Part shown: positions 25,035-33,673 of the stretch, piece after piece | Position numbering within the stretch: position 1 is the first letter of the stretch | Layout of the letters: each line of letters opens with the position of its first letter | Assembly: GCA_964557295.1 (NCBI GenBank) | Contig: CAZKZP010000012.1 | Coordinates: 7,829-71,828, forward strand | DNA length: 64,000 nt | Direction of reading: 5' to 3' | Origin: JBFMHP01 sp964557295 | GTDB taxonomy: Bacteria > Pseudomonadota > Gammaproteobacteria > RBG-16-57-12 | The notes under the pieces: model-generated | What the model saw: only the letters and a program-made list of their open reading frames with translations | Told to the model about the DNA's origin: nothing | The model's database searches: none | Program-made: the position numbers and the translations under genes

Positions 25035-25586
25035 ATGAAACGGAATTCAGGACTCACGCTGATCGAGCTGATCATCACCATAGCCATCGCCGCCACGCTG
25101 CTCTCCCTCGCCATTCCGGGATTCGGCGCCTTGATCAGCGAAACCAAGATCTCCACCGTCACCAACGATCTTGTCGCCTCGATCAATCTCACACGCAGCG
25201 AAGCCGTCAAACGCGGCACGCGCGCCACCCTCTGCGCAAGCCGCCCGCCCTACACCGCCTGCACCGAAACCTCGGACTGGAGCCATGGCTGGATCATCTT
25301 CGAAGACCGCAACGCCTTCGGCACCCGCGAGGAGGATGAGCCGATCATTCATACGCACCCCGCCGTCGAAAACCCGATCACGATCCGCGGCAAACCCACG
25401 ATTGCCAATTACCTCTCATACAATAGCACCGGCCTCTCCCGCCTCCCCAACGGCGGCTTCCAAGCGGGCCGCATCGAGATTTGCGACGGCCGCGACAACA
25501 CGCGCGCCAGGTCCATCGTCATCAACCGCCTGGGCAGGCCGCGCACCAACAGCGGGGCCACAGAATGCACCCGCAAACCCGATTGA
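25035..25586 (+). CDS. fimT: Type IV minor pilin, GspH/FimT family (first copy)
   Basis: 183 residues. Prepilin leader MKRNSG is cleaved by PilD before LTLIELI, with Glu at +5 of the mature protein. A hydrophobic helix follows (about 7-30). The globular part carries GspH/FimT features: NDLVASINLTRSEAVKRGTR and WSHGWIIFEDRN. Minor pilins of this type prime pilus assembly at the inner membrane. It is the first gene of the cluster. A second paralogue starts 161 bases downstream, beyond an assembly gap. Confidence 0.88.
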   Translation: MKRNSGLTLIELIITIAIAATLLSLAIPGFGALISETKISTVTNDLVASINLTRSEAVKRGTRATLCASRPPYTACTETSDWSHGWIIFEDRNAFGTREEDEPIIHTHPAVENPITIRGKPTIANYLSYNSTGLSRLPNGGFQAGRIEICDGRDNTRARSIVINRLGRPRTNSGATECTRKPD

Positions 25587-25633
25587 TCCTGCATGAGCCC
25601 CCACAAGGACGCCTGTTCCCCGAGCGCCCATCC

Positions 25634-25643
25634 NNNNNNNNNN
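25634..25643. other. Assembly gap between the two fimT-like genes
   Basis: Ten N of unknown real length. It falls 47 bases after the first fimT stop and about 100 bases before the next start, so a promoter, repeat or small gene may be missing. Confidence 0.9.
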
Positions 25644-25747
25644 TCCAAACAGTTACCCCCCTCCCTGGCACTACCGTTTGTCCGGGATAATTGACCACTC
25701 GTCCTGTAGCGCTGGATAAAGCCTTCAACCTTGCCATGATAGATAAC

Positions 25748-26293
25748 ATGAACAGAAATGCTGGATTTACCTTGCTTGAATTGATCATCACGGTGTCGAT
25801 CGCCGCGATCCTGATCGCGGTGGCCGTGCCCACCTTCACGAACGTCATCAAGGACAACCGGCTGACGAGCCACCTCAACGATTTCATCGCCGCCGCCAAC
25901 CTGGCGCGCAGCGAGGCGATGAAATCCGGCAGCCGCGTCACCCTGTGCCCGAAGGACACCGCCGGAACGGGGTGCACCACGAACTGGGAAAACGGCTGGA
26001 TCATCTTCAAGGACGAGAACGCCAATGCGGCAGTCGATGGCACAGAAACCGCCTTGCGCGTACACGAGGCCTTGATGGGTTCCAGCATGGCCCTGCGTGG
26101 GAGCGGTGACACAAATAAGTATTTGTCATTCAACAGCCAGGGACTCGCCAAGACCTCCGCAGGCGCCACCCTCTCCGGCGAGATGATCCTGTGTGATGAC
26201 CGCAAGGACGCACACGCCAAGGGCATCGCCGTCGGCGGCGGCGGGACCGTCAGCTACCGCGACCCCGCGCTCCTCACGATCACATGCCCATGA
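25748..26293 (+). CDS. fimU: Type IV minor pilin, GspH/FimT family (second copy, FimU-like)
   Basis: 181 residues from ATG 25748, giving leader MNRNAG before FTLLELI; an in-frame ATG at 25736 is possible and gives a leader four residues longer. Conserved parts are NDFIAAANLARSEAMKSGSR and WENGWIIFKDENANA. By position before pilV it corresponds to fimU of the Pseudomonas minor pilin operon, but the sequence alone does not separate FimU from FimT. It ends just before pilV. No clear ribosome-binding site is seen. Confidence 0.82.
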   Translation: MNRNAGFTLLELIITVSIAAILIAVAVPTFTNVIKDNRLTSHLNDFIAAANLARSEAMKSGSRVTLCPKDTAGTGCTTNWENGWIIFKDENANAAVDGTETALRVHEALMGSSMALRGSGDTNKYLSFNSQGLAKTSAGATLSGEMILCDDRKDAHAKGIAVGGGGTVSYRDPALLTITCP

Positions 26294-26304
26294 AGGACTC
26301 GATC

Positions 26305-26784
26305 ATGCCGCATTCAATGCCACTCATGCGACAACACGGCTTCAGCCTGCTGGAGATCCTGGTGACCGTGCTGATCATCTCCGTCGGCCTGCTGGGCCTG
26401 GCCGGGATGCAGATGAAGGCGTTCCAGCACACCAATGATTCCTACAATCGCTCCCAGGCCTCGCTGCTGGCCTACGATATCGCGGACCGCATCCGTGGCA
26501 ACCTCGGGGCCATTACATCGTACCAATCCGCCGACACCTCGAAGATCACTTCCACCACTAACTGCGAATCCGCCGGTTGCACCGCGACACAAATCGCCAC
26601 CTACGATCTGGAGCAATGGAAAGCCGACGTGGAGAACCAGCTCCCGCTCGGGCGCGGCACCATCACGAATTCGGGCCTGGAATACACCATCACGCTCATG
26701 TGGGACGAAGAGCGAAAGGGCACCGGCACCGACTGTTCCACATTGAAGTGCTTCCGCCTGGCCACCCAGTTTGATATCGAATGA
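26305..26784 (+). CDS. pilV: Type IV pilus modification/minor pilin PilV
   Basis: About 159 residues. Leader cleavage follows RQHG before FSLLEIL, with Glu at +5. The block LLGLAGMQMKAFQHTNDSYNRSQASLLAYDIADRIR is diagnostic of PilV. Several in-frame ATGs exist at 26284, 26290, 26305, 26317 and 26326; 26305 is chosen because GAAGGA lies at the right distance upstream. Cys pairs in the middle (NCESAGC) may form a disulfide. The stop overlaps the pilW start (ATGA). Confidence 0.85.
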   Translation: MPHSMPLMRQHGFSLLEILVTVLIISVGLLGLAGMQMKAFQHTNDSYNRSQASLLAYDIADRIRGNLGAITSYQSADTSKITSTTNCESAGCTATQIATYDLEQWKADVENQLPLGRGTITNSGLEYTITLMWDEERKGTGTDCSTLKCFRLATQFDIE

Positions 26785-27776
26785 GCATGACGATCATGAA
26801 CCCGACACCCGCCAAGATGAATACGCAGAAGGGACTTTCCCTGGTCGAGCTGATGGTGGCCGTCACCATCGGCCTGATCCTGCTCGCCGGGGTGATCCAG
26901 ATCTTCACCAGCAACAAACAAGCGTACCGTGTCCAGTCCGCCATGGCCCGCGTCCAGGAAAACGGCCGCCTGGCCATGCAACTGCTGACCCAAGACATCC
27001 GCATGGCCGACTTCTGGGGCTGCAACAGCACCGCCGGGAAGGTCATCAACAATCTCAAGGACGATGCCGCCTACCTGGGCGCTGATGCCCGCGATGGCGG
27101 CATCTTCGGCACCGACGCCAGCGAAGGCGCGCCCTCGGCCACCAACCGCGCCGACACCGTGACCTTGCAAGGCGCCTTCGGCGCGGGCATTCCAGTGATA
27201 TCCAGCACGGGGACCAAATTCACCGTCCCCGTCGGCAACCGGCTCCAGCAATACGACCCCATTGTCGTCGCGGATTGCGCCTCCGCCGATCTGGTGCAGA
27301 TCACCGGGGCAACCCCGGATACGACCGGCGAAGTGGTGGGCGCCGCCGGCATCGGCACCCCAGGCAACACCACCCCCGTTGTCAAGGAATACACAAAGGA
27401 CGCCCAAATCTACGTCCCCCGGCGCATCCAATATTCGATCCGGGATGATGCGACCACGGGTGAGCGCGGTCTGTATCTAAGCATCGACGGTACCGCCGCC
27501 ATGATGCTGGTGGAAGGCGTCGAAGACATGCAGATCCTCTACGGCTACGACACCTCCGGTGACCTTGTCGCCGACCAGTACGTCAGCGCCGCGACCCTCA
27601 ACATCGCCGCCACCGCGGCTGATCGATTCGACCAGTGGGCGAAGGTGGTCACGATCCGCGTGGAGCTGACCGTGCGCAGCGAAGACAATATCGCCGCGGA
27701 AACCACCGCCATGGAAGACCGGCGCCTGCGCCGCAACTTCGCAAGCACCATTGCGATTCGTAACCGGGTCATCTGA
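26781..27776 (+). CDS. pilW: Type IV minor pilin PilW
   Basis: 331 residues from the ATG overlapping pilV. The prepilin cut is after NTQKG before LSLVELM. The segment NKQAYRVQSAMARVQENGRLAMQLLTQDIRMADFWGC is characteristic of PilW. If translation starts at the ATG at 26817 the leader would be six residues, which is the more usual length; the overlap with pilV favours the longer form by coupling. It is part of the priming complex with PilV, PilX and FimU and is needed for pilus assembly. Confidence 0.86.
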   Translation: MSMTIMNPTPAKMNTQKGLSLVELMVAVTIGLILLAGVIQIFTSNKQAYRVQSAMARVQENGRLAMQLLTQDIRMADFWGCNSTAGKVINNLKDDAAYLGADARDGGIFGTDASEGAPSATNRADTVTLQGAFGAGIPVISSTGTKFTVPVGNRLQQYDPIVVADCASADLVQITGATPDTTGEVVGAAGIGTPGNTTPVVKEYTKDAQIYVPRRIQYSIRDDATTGERGLYLSIDGTAAMMLVEGVEDMQILYGYDTSGDLVADQYVSAATLNIAATAADRFDQWAKVVTIRVELTVRSEDNIAAETTAMEDRRLRRNFASTIAIRNRVI

Positions 27777-27799
27777 CCGCACAAGATTGAAGGTGATGT

Positions 27800-28339
27800 A
27801 TGAAGATACGCCATGAACCGCACCACATGATCCGGCAGCGCGGCGCCACCCTGGCCATCAGCCTGATCATCCTGCTGGTCCTGACCATCATCGGCGTCAG
27901 CACCATGAACACTACGCTCCACGAAGAAAAGATGACCGGGAACCTGCGCGATCAACAAGTGGCCTTCCAGTGCGCCGAGGCCGCCCTGCCCAAGGTCATC
28001 AGCGCGCAAATCGGCGAGAAAAAGGTCGCGGATTTCAACACCGTCATCGCCGACGCGGGCTTCTACGGGCTGGGCGAAGACAAGCCGACCAATTATTTCT
28101 CCACTGCGCTATGGGGCGGCGCCGGGGAAATCAGTGAGGTCCTGCCCGGAATGAAGGCCAAGTTCCTCATCGAGATCCTGGAAAACACCAGTGCGGGGAA
28201 GCTCCAAGGCTCGAAGAACTTCAAGATCTACGGCCAAACCCTGATGGGGACCATCTATGCCCACCGCGTCACGGTGCGCTGCACCGGCCAATCGGGCACC
28301 GCTGTCGCCATGATCCAGGCCTATTACGGTACCAATTAA
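27800..28339 (+). CDS. pilX: Type IV pilus assembly protein PilX
   Basis: 179 residues. Unlike the other pilins, the N terminus reads RQRG-ATLAISLIILLVLTIIG and lacks Glu at +5, as in known PilX N-terminal domains. The segment TMNTTLHEEKMTGNLRDQQVAFQCAEAAL is the family hallmark. The start has AAGGTG upstream. It belongs to the minor pilin complex placed before pilY1. Confidence 0.88.
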   Translation: MKIRHEPHHMIRQRGATLAISLIILLVLTIIGVSTMNTTLHEEKMTGNLRDQQVAFQCAEAALPKVISAQIGEKKVADFNTVIADAGFYGLGEDKPTNYFSTALWGGAGEISEVLPGMKAKFLIEILENTSAGKLQGSKNFKIYGQTLMGTIYAHRVTVRCTGQSGTAVAMIQAYYGTN

Positions 28340-28381
28340 TCATTTCTAACTCGGATGTCAGACGACATTAAGGGGGACGCC

Positions 28382-31300
28382 ATGAAACAAACGATGCAGT
28401 CGATACACACGCAAGCCCGCCCGGTGACCGACGCTTCCCGTCACCGCACATCACCTTGGCGATACCGCCTGTTCGGCGCGCTGATGACCCTGCCGCTGGC
28501 GGGCCAAGCCCAGCTCAGCCTGCCCGCAGAGCCGCTGTTCATCGGCTCGGCGATGGACCCGAACATCATGCTGCTGCTCGACAGCTCTGGCTCCATGCAG
28601 CACGTCGTACCCAGCGCACCGTACAACGAGAGCGCGACTTACGACGGCCTGGCCTGCCCCGGGGGCATGCAGCTGTCGGCGTCATCCAGCATCGACATTA
28701 AAGTGCATAGCAGCGGTTACCCCTATTTCACATATGGAGGCACGAATTATGACTTTGGCGTCACCTCCACCGGCACCGGGAACACCAGCAAAACCATGAA
28801 GTGCTTCAATCCAACCGCGCTCTATACCGCCGACCTGGCCACCAACCTCGACGGGGCGGGCAATGCGCAATACACCGGCCACTACCTGAACTGGTATTTC
28901 GGCTCCCAAAAAGATGCCTCGGACACCTACTACGGCTTCGGGGTGGGTGCCAAAAACAAGGCGGGACAACAACGGCGCATCGAGATCACCAAGACCGCCG
29001 CCACCGCCTTGGTAGACAGCATGGCCAACGTCAACCTGGGCCTGTCCAAATACAACGGCGGCAGCGGCGCACAGATCCTGAATCTCTGTAGCGACATCGA
29101 CGCCGGCACCCAACGCGCCGATGTCAAGGCCCAGGTCAACGCGATCACGGCCAGCGGCACCACGCCGCTCGCCGCGTCCCTGCACCAGATCGGACGCTAC
29201 TTCGTCGGGCATTCCGGCGCCTCCACCTCATCTACCACGGAAGTGTTCGGGGCGATCAGCGCCAAGCAATACGACGGCATTCTGACCATCAAGACCACCG
29301 ACTACGATGAAGACGCGGTGTTTGACACCAACCCCGCGTATCGCACGGGCCTCAGCCCCACCGGGGAATCCCCGATCGCCTATTCCTGCCAGAACAATTT
29401 CGCCGTGCTGCTCACCGATGGCCTGCCCAACGGCGGCGAACTCGGTGGCACCAACCCGTTGAACGGCTATAACAACGCAGACAGCTATGATCTCGACGAT
29501 ATAGCCAAGGCCTTGTATGAAGCGGACCTGCGCCCGGATGTCTATGGCAAGACCAATCTCAGAACCTACACCATCGGCCTAGCTGACCCAGTACTTTTGA
29601 AAGACCCGCTGCTGGAAAATACCGCGACCGCTGGCGGTGGCGTCGCCTACACCGCAAAAGACGCTGCGGGGCTCAAAAAGGCCTTCGACAATGTGCTTGC
29701 AAGCATCATGCAACAGAAAGGCTCGAACTCCAGCGCAAGCTTCAGCTCCGCCATGATCGAATCTGGCACCCAGATCTTTTTCAGTCAATTCAACACTGCG
29801 GACTGGAGCGGCAATCTGTTTTCATACACCCTGTCTACGGCTGCCCTGGCTTGGACCAAGGATGCCGCCACGCAACTCAATGAGAAAACCGCAAGCAGCC
29901 GCGTGATCCTCACCCACAATGCGGATGGCGTTTCTTTCCACTGGGACAATCTGAGCACCAGCCAGAAAAATGATCTGCGCACCAAACCTGACGGCTCTGC
30001 AGGCGACGACGCCAGCGGCCAGGCGCGCCTGAACTTCATCCGCGGCGATCGTGCGAACGAAGGCACGACCTACCGCAAGCGCACCAGCGTGCTCGGTGAC
30101 ATCATACACTCCACACCGATCTACGTGGGCAAGCCGGAAATCGACTGGCCGATCGCGGGTTATGCCGACTTCAAGAAGGCCAACGCCGCCCGCGAGGGCA
30201 TCATTTACGTGGGTGCCAATGACGGCATGCTGCATGCCTTCGAGTCAGCATCCGGCGAGGAAGTCTTTGCCTACATCCCCGGCAACCTGTACTCGACCGA
30301 CGCCAAGGCCGGGCTGCACTATCTGACCGATCCCGCCTACGCCCACCGCTTCTATGTCGACCTCACGCCCAGCGTCTCCGACGCCCAGCTCGGCAGCGAC
30401 TGGAAGACGGTGCTGATCGGCGGCCAACGCTCCGGCGGCCGCGGCCTGTTCGCCCTTGACATCACCGACCCCAGCACCTTCAGCGAGACCAATGCCGCCA
30501 ACATGGTGCTGTGGGAGTTCTCCGACACCAATGACTCTGATCTCGGCTACACCTACAGCCAGCCCATCGTCGGCAAGACCAATTACGAGGGCAAATGGGC
30601 GGTATTCGTCGGCAACGGCTATAACAGCACCGCGCACAAGGCCGCTCTGTTCATCATCTTCCTGGACGGCAGCGGCTATGTGAAAATCGAGGCCCCGGCC
30701 GCGGGCGTGAGTGCCAGCGCGCCCAATGGCCTATCGTCCCCGGCGGTCATCGACAATAACGGCGACGCCATCGCCGATGCCGTCTATGCCGGCGACCTGC
30801 ACGGCAACCTCTGGGCCTTCGACGTCAGCGACAAGGAAAAGAGCAACTGGAAGGTCCGCCATGGCTCCAACCCGCTGTTCAAGTCCAGCGCGGACACCCC
30901 AATCACCAGCGCGCCGCAGGTCGTCGAGCTCAACTGCAAGAAGACCGGCATGTGCGAAAAACACAACCTCGTGATCTTCGGCACCGGCCGCTATTTGACG
31001 GACGCCGACAAGTCGAGCACCACGACGCAGCGTATGCTCGGCGTGATCGATCGCAATAGCGACACTACTGGCGGGATCACCCTGGACAAACTCGTTCAAC
31101 AAACAGTGACCGAGGTCACGGTCGATAGCAACGCCGTGCGCTATCTGAGCGCCAACGCCGTCAACTGGTCGGCGGCAGCCACCAAAGGCTGGTACTTCAA
31201 CCTGCCCGAAAGCGGCGAACGCATCATCGTCGATCCCTTCATCCGTGGCGACATCGCCTACTTCAACACCATGAGGCCCACCGTCGGCATTTGCACCAAC

Positions 31301-31624
31301 GAGTCTACCAACTGGTTCATGGGCGTGGACTGGGCCACGGGCGGACGCCCGGTCGATGCCGTATTCGATCGCACCAAGAATAAGGTCGTGGATATCGGCG
31401 ATGCGATCACTGTCGATTCGACGCAGATTCACATCAGCGGCATGAAGACCGGCGGCAACAACACGGCGTGCATCGGCGACAAGTGCTACACCCCGCCCAT
31501 CGATTCGGAAGATGGCGCCAAGAAGCCGACCGACATCACCCTGGATAGACTGGGTGTCACTCAGATCCAGCCGCTCGGCGGCCTTGCCAAGAAACGCATG
31601 TCCTGGCAGGAGCTGGTGCAATAA
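28382..31624 (+). CDS. pilY1: Type IV pilus tip adhesin PilY1
   Basis: 1080 residues from the ATG at 28382, which has AAGGGGG upstream; a longer frame from 28355 is less likely. A signal peptide ends near residue 43. The N-terminal half is a von Willebrand factor A-like domain with an incomplete-looking but recognisable MIDAS start DSSGS at 67-71. The C-terminal half (about 560-1000) is the PilY1/PilC beta-propeller, with blades such as REGIIYVGANDGMLHAFES and a calcium loop DNNGDAIAD at 791-799. PilY1 sits at the pilus tip and regulates extension, adhesion and surface sensing. It lies between pilX and pilE as in Pseudomonas. Confidence 0.94.
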   Translation: MKQTMQSIHTQARPVTDASRHRTSPWRYRLFGALMTLPLAGQAQLSLPAEPLFIGSAMDPNIMLLLDSSGSMQHVVPSAPYNESATYDGLACPGGMQLSASSSIDIKVHSSGYPYFTYGGTNYDFGVTSTGTGNTSKTMKCFNPTALYTADLATNLDGAGNAQYTGHYLNWYFGSQKDASDTYYGFGVGAKNKAGQQRRIEITKTAATALVDSMANVNLGLSKYNGGSGAQILNLCSDIDAGTQRADVKAQVNAITASGTTPLAASLHQIGRYFVGHSGASTSSTTEVFGAISAKQYDGILTIKTTDYDEDAVFDTNPAYRTGLSPTGESPIAYSCQNNFAVLLTDGLPNGGELGGTNPLNGYNNADSYDLDDIAKALYEADLRPDVYGKTNLRTYTIGLADPVLLKDPLLENTATAGGGVAYTAKDAAGLKKAFDNVLASIMQQKGSNSSASFSSAMIESGTQIFFSQFNTADWSGNLFSYTLSTAALAWTKDAATQLNEKTASSRVILTHNADGVSFHWDNLSTSQKNDLRTKPDGSAGDDASGQARLNFIRGDRANEGTTYRKRTSVLGDIIHSTPIYVGKPEIDWPIAGYADFKKANAAREGIIYVGANDGMLHAFESASGEEVFAYIPGNLYSTDAKAGLHYLTDPAYAHRFYVDLTPSVSDAQLGSDWKTVLIGGQRSGGRGLFALDITDPSTFSETNAANMVLWEFSDTNDSDLGYTYSQPIVGKTNYEGKWAVFVGNGYNSTAHKAALFIIFLDGSGYVKIEAPAAGVSASAPNGLSSPAVIDNNGDAIADAVYAGDLHGNLWAFDVSDKEKSNWKVRHGSNPLFKSSADTPITSAPQVVELNCKKTGMCEKHNLVIFGTGRYLTDADKSSTTTQRMLGVIDRNSDTTGGITLDKLVQQTVTEVTVDSNAVRYLSANAVNWSAAATKGWYFNLPESGERIIVDPFIRGDIAYFNTMRPTVGICTNESTNWFMGVDWATGGRPVDAVFDRTKNKVVDIGDAITVDSTQIHISGMKTGGNNTACIGDKCYTPPIDSEDGAKKPTDITLDRLGVTQIQPLGGLAKKRMSWQELVQ

Positions 31625-31640
31625 TCCGGAAGACAACGGC

Positions 31641-31666
31641 GCGGGAGCCGGCTGACAGGCTCCCGC
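31641..31666 (+). terminator. GC-rich hairpin between pilY1 and pilE
   Basis: GCGGGAGCC pairs with GGCTCCCGC around an 8-base loop. No T run follows, so it may be a partial terminator or an RNA-stability element separating the long pilY1 message from pilE. Confidence 0.5.
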
Positions 31667-31703
31667 ATTCCCGGCACAACGCACCTTTTACTCGAATGAT
31701 GTG

Positions 31704-32135
31704 ATGAACATGACGCGAACAATGAATGCTGGCTTTTCTCTGATAGAACTGATGATCGCCGTGGCCATCGTGGCCATCCTCGCGATGATCGCCGTGCCGT
31801 CCTATCAGAACCAGGTGATCAAAGGGCAACGCACCGATGGCAGGGCCGCGTTATTGGAAGCCGCGCAAGCCCTGGAGCGTTGTTATACCGAGCACGGCAG
31901 TTACAAGCCAGCCTTAGGCTGCCCGATTACGTTTCCCAAGGACTCCTCCAAAGAATATGCTTATTACACCATCAGCATTTCCAACCATACCGCCAGCAGT
32001 TTCACCCTGACGGCCACACCCAAGAGCGGCGCAGTCATGAAGGATACCAAGTGCGCCTCATTCACCCTGGATAGCACGGGCAAGAAGGGCGCGACCAACA
32101 GCAGCAGCGCCGACACCACGGTGGACTGTTGGTAA
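31704..32135 (+). CDS. pilE: Type IV minor pilin PilE
   Basis: 143 residues. The prepilin cut follows NAG before FSLIELM, with Glu at +5 and a hydrophobic helix IAVAIVAILAMIAVPSYQNQV. RTDGRAALLEAAQALERCY and the C-terminal Cys (VDCW) with an inner Cys are typical of PilE-type minor pilins. Alternative starts are ATG 31710 and ATG 31722. It ends the cluster, 287 bases before the convergent ispH stop. Confidence 0.88.
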   Translation: MNMTRTMNAGFSLIELMIAVAIVAILAMIAVPSYQNQVIKGQRTDGRAALLEAAQALERCYTEHGSYKPALGCPITFPKDSSKEYAYYTISISNHTASSFTLTATPKSGAVMKDTKCASFTLDSTGKKGATNSSSADTTVDCW

Positions 32136-32173
32136 TCAGTAGTTATTTAACCCAGCGATCAATTACATCTGAT

Positions 32174-32289
32174 GTAGGAGCCATCTTTACATGGCGATCA
32201 TCGCAACGGTGGCTGATGGCAAGCTAAAGCTTCCGTTCTGGACTCACGCCCCTTGCCTACCTACATGTAGGCAAAGCTTGCTCCTACAG
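32174..32289. repeat. REP/REPIN-like palindrome pair, locus 4
   Basis: GTAGGAGC followed by CATCTTTACATG and GCGAT at 32174-32198, and a variant unit ending in AAGCTTGCTCCTACA at 32274-32288, separated by about 75 bases that contain further small inverted repeats (CCTACCTACATGTAGG). It fills most of the pilE-ispH interval. Confidence 0.65.
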
Positions 32290-32366
32290 CAGCAGGTATC
32301 TTTATCCGCCAGGTTAATAACGCACACGCTTACTGGATTCCGGCGTGCGCCGGAATGATGAACAAA

Positions 32367-32391
32367 AAACCCCGGCTTCAAACCGGGGTTT
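32367..32391. terminator. Bidirectional terminator between pilE and ispH
   Basis: AAACCCCGG pairs with CCGGGGTTT around a 7-base loop, flanked by A-rich sequence on the left and T-rich sequence on the right. It can end both the pilin transcript (plus) and the ispH transcript (minus). Another small dyad, ATTCCGGC-GT-GCGCCGGAAT, lies just before it. Confidence 0.85.
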
Positions 32392-32422
32392 ATTTTTAGA
32401 GCCATCAACTCCGCGCGGGTGG

Positions 32423-33364
32423 TCAGCCCGTCTGCAATTCCTTCGGCAGAGGAAAGATCACATTCTCCCGCACGCCATCATCATCGACCACGCTCTGCGC
32501 GCCCCATGCCTTGAGCCGCTCGACCACGCCATTGACCAGCACCTCGGGAGCCGAGGCGCCGGCGGTGACACCGATCGTTGAAACCCCCACCAACCATGCG
32601 CGCTGAATGGCCTCGGCGTTGTCGATCAGATACGCGGGGGTGCCATGTTTGATGGCGACCTCTTTGAGGCGGTTGGAGTTGGAGCTGTTGACCGAGCCGA
32701 CCACCAGCACCAGGTCGCATTTCAGGGCCAGGGTCTTCACCGCATCCTGACGGTTTTGCGTGGCGTAGCAGATGTCATCCTTCTTCGGGCCGTGGATCTT
32801 GGGGAATTTGCGGCGCAGGGCGTCGATGACCTGGGCGGCATCGTCCATCGAAAGCGTGGTCTGCGTGACGAAGGCCAGCTCGTCGGGATTTTTCACCTCA
32901 AGCTTCTCCACATCGGCGGGGGTTTCGACCAGGTACATGCGCGCCGGATCGGGGTATTGCCCCATCGTGCCTTCGACCTCCGGGTGGCCGGCATGGCCGA
33001 TGAGCACGACCTCGTGCGTGGCGCGGGCGAAGCGCATTACCTCTAAATGCACCTTGGTCACCAGGGGGCAGGTGGCGTCGAGCACCTTGAGCCCGCGCCG
33101 CTCGGCCTCGGCCTTCACCGCCTGAGAAACGCCATGGGCGCTGAAGATCACCAGCTGGCCGTCCGGCACCTCGTCGACCTCGGCAACAAAGACCGCGCCC
33201 TTGGCCTTGAGGTTGTCCACCACGAAGCGGTTGTGCACCACTTCATGGCGCACATAGACCGGCGCGCCGTAGATCTCCAGCGCCTTTTCGACGATCTCGA
33301 TGGCGCGGTCCACACCAGCGCAAAAGCCGCGCGGATTGGCGAGTATGATATTCACGTTCAGCAA
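32423..33364 (-). CDS. ispH: 4-hydroxy-3-methylbut-2-enyl diphosphate reductase
   Basis: 313 residues, last enzyme of the non-mevalonate isoprenoid pathway, producing IPP and DMAPP. The three Cys ligands of the [4Fe-4S] cluster are Cys15 (PRGFCAG), Cys99 (DATCPL) and Cys199 (DICYATQ). GHAGHPEVEGTMGQY and GSVNSSNSNRL are conserved substrate-binding blocks. It ends the murJ-ribF-ileS-lspA-ispH series. The usual fkpB gene between lspA and ispH is absent; repeats lie there, and the ispH start is only seven bases from the nearest repeat. Confidence 0.97.
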   Translation of the reverse strand: MLNVNIILANPRGFCAGVDRAIEIVEKALEIYGAPVYVRHEVVHNRFVVDNLKAKGAVFVAEVDEVPDGQLVIFSAHGVSQAVKAEAERRGLKVLDATCPLVTKVHLEVMRFARATHEVVLIGHAGHPEVEGTMGQYPDPARMYLVETPADVEKLEVKNPDELAFVTQTTLSMDDAAQVIDALRRKFPKIHGPKKDDICYATQNRQDAVKTLALKCDLVLVVGSVNSSNSNRLKEVAIKHGTPAYLIDNAEAIQRAWLVGVSTIGVTAGASAPEVLVNGVVERLKAWGAQSVVDDDGVRENVIFPLPKELQTG

Positions 33365-33371
33365 CTCTCTC

Positions 33372-33459
33372 GTAGGTTGGGTGAAGCGCAGCGTAACCCA
33401 ACAATTACTCGGTCACATATAAAATTCTGTTGGGTTGCGCTGCGCTTCACCCAACCTAC
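33372..33459. repeat. Long inverted repeat with GTTGGG arms between lspA and ispH
   Basis: Two 32-base arms in opposite orientation at 33372-33403 (begins GTAGGTTGGGTGAAGCGCAG) and 33428-33459, separated by 24 bases. The arms are almost perfect reverse complements. This type of element, a small palindromic mobile repeat, is common in gamma- and betaproteobacteria. It carries no gene. Confidence 0.85.
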
Positions 33460-33526
33460 ATTTACCAAGAACTACACAAGCAAAGCCTAACGCGTTACGA
33501 AATGCCGAAACGCCGTTGAAACACGT

Positions 33527-33646
33527 CCCCTCTCCCGCGGGCGGGAGAGGGGCAGGGTGAGGGAGCGCGGTTAAACGTTGCAACAACAGAGGCTAGCCCT
33601 TTCCTTCTCCCTCACCCCAACCCTCCCCCTCCCGCGGGCGAGGGGG
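33527..33646. repeat. Second inverted repeat with CCCTCTCCC arms
   Basis: CCCCTCTCCCGCGGGCGGGA plus following GAGGGG-CAGGGTGAGGGAG (33527-33565) faces CTCCCTCACCCCAACCC with further CCCGCGGGCGAGGGGG (33607-33646). The arms are related but imperfect. A more degraded member lies at 37111-37270. Together with the element at 33372-33459 it fills the 309-base gap where no gene is seen. Confidence 0.75.
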
Positions 33647-33673
33647 CCAAGACGCCGGGATGACGTCATTTCT

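Noticed and set aside
14024..32289. REP-like units as a CRISPR array
   Set aside because: Units are spread over 18 kb in pairs of opposite orientation, with no regular spacers and no cas genes.
33372..33459. Inverted repeat as an insertion sequence end pair
   Set aside because: Only 24 bases lie between the arms and no transposase or target duplication is seen, so it is a small palindromic repeat.
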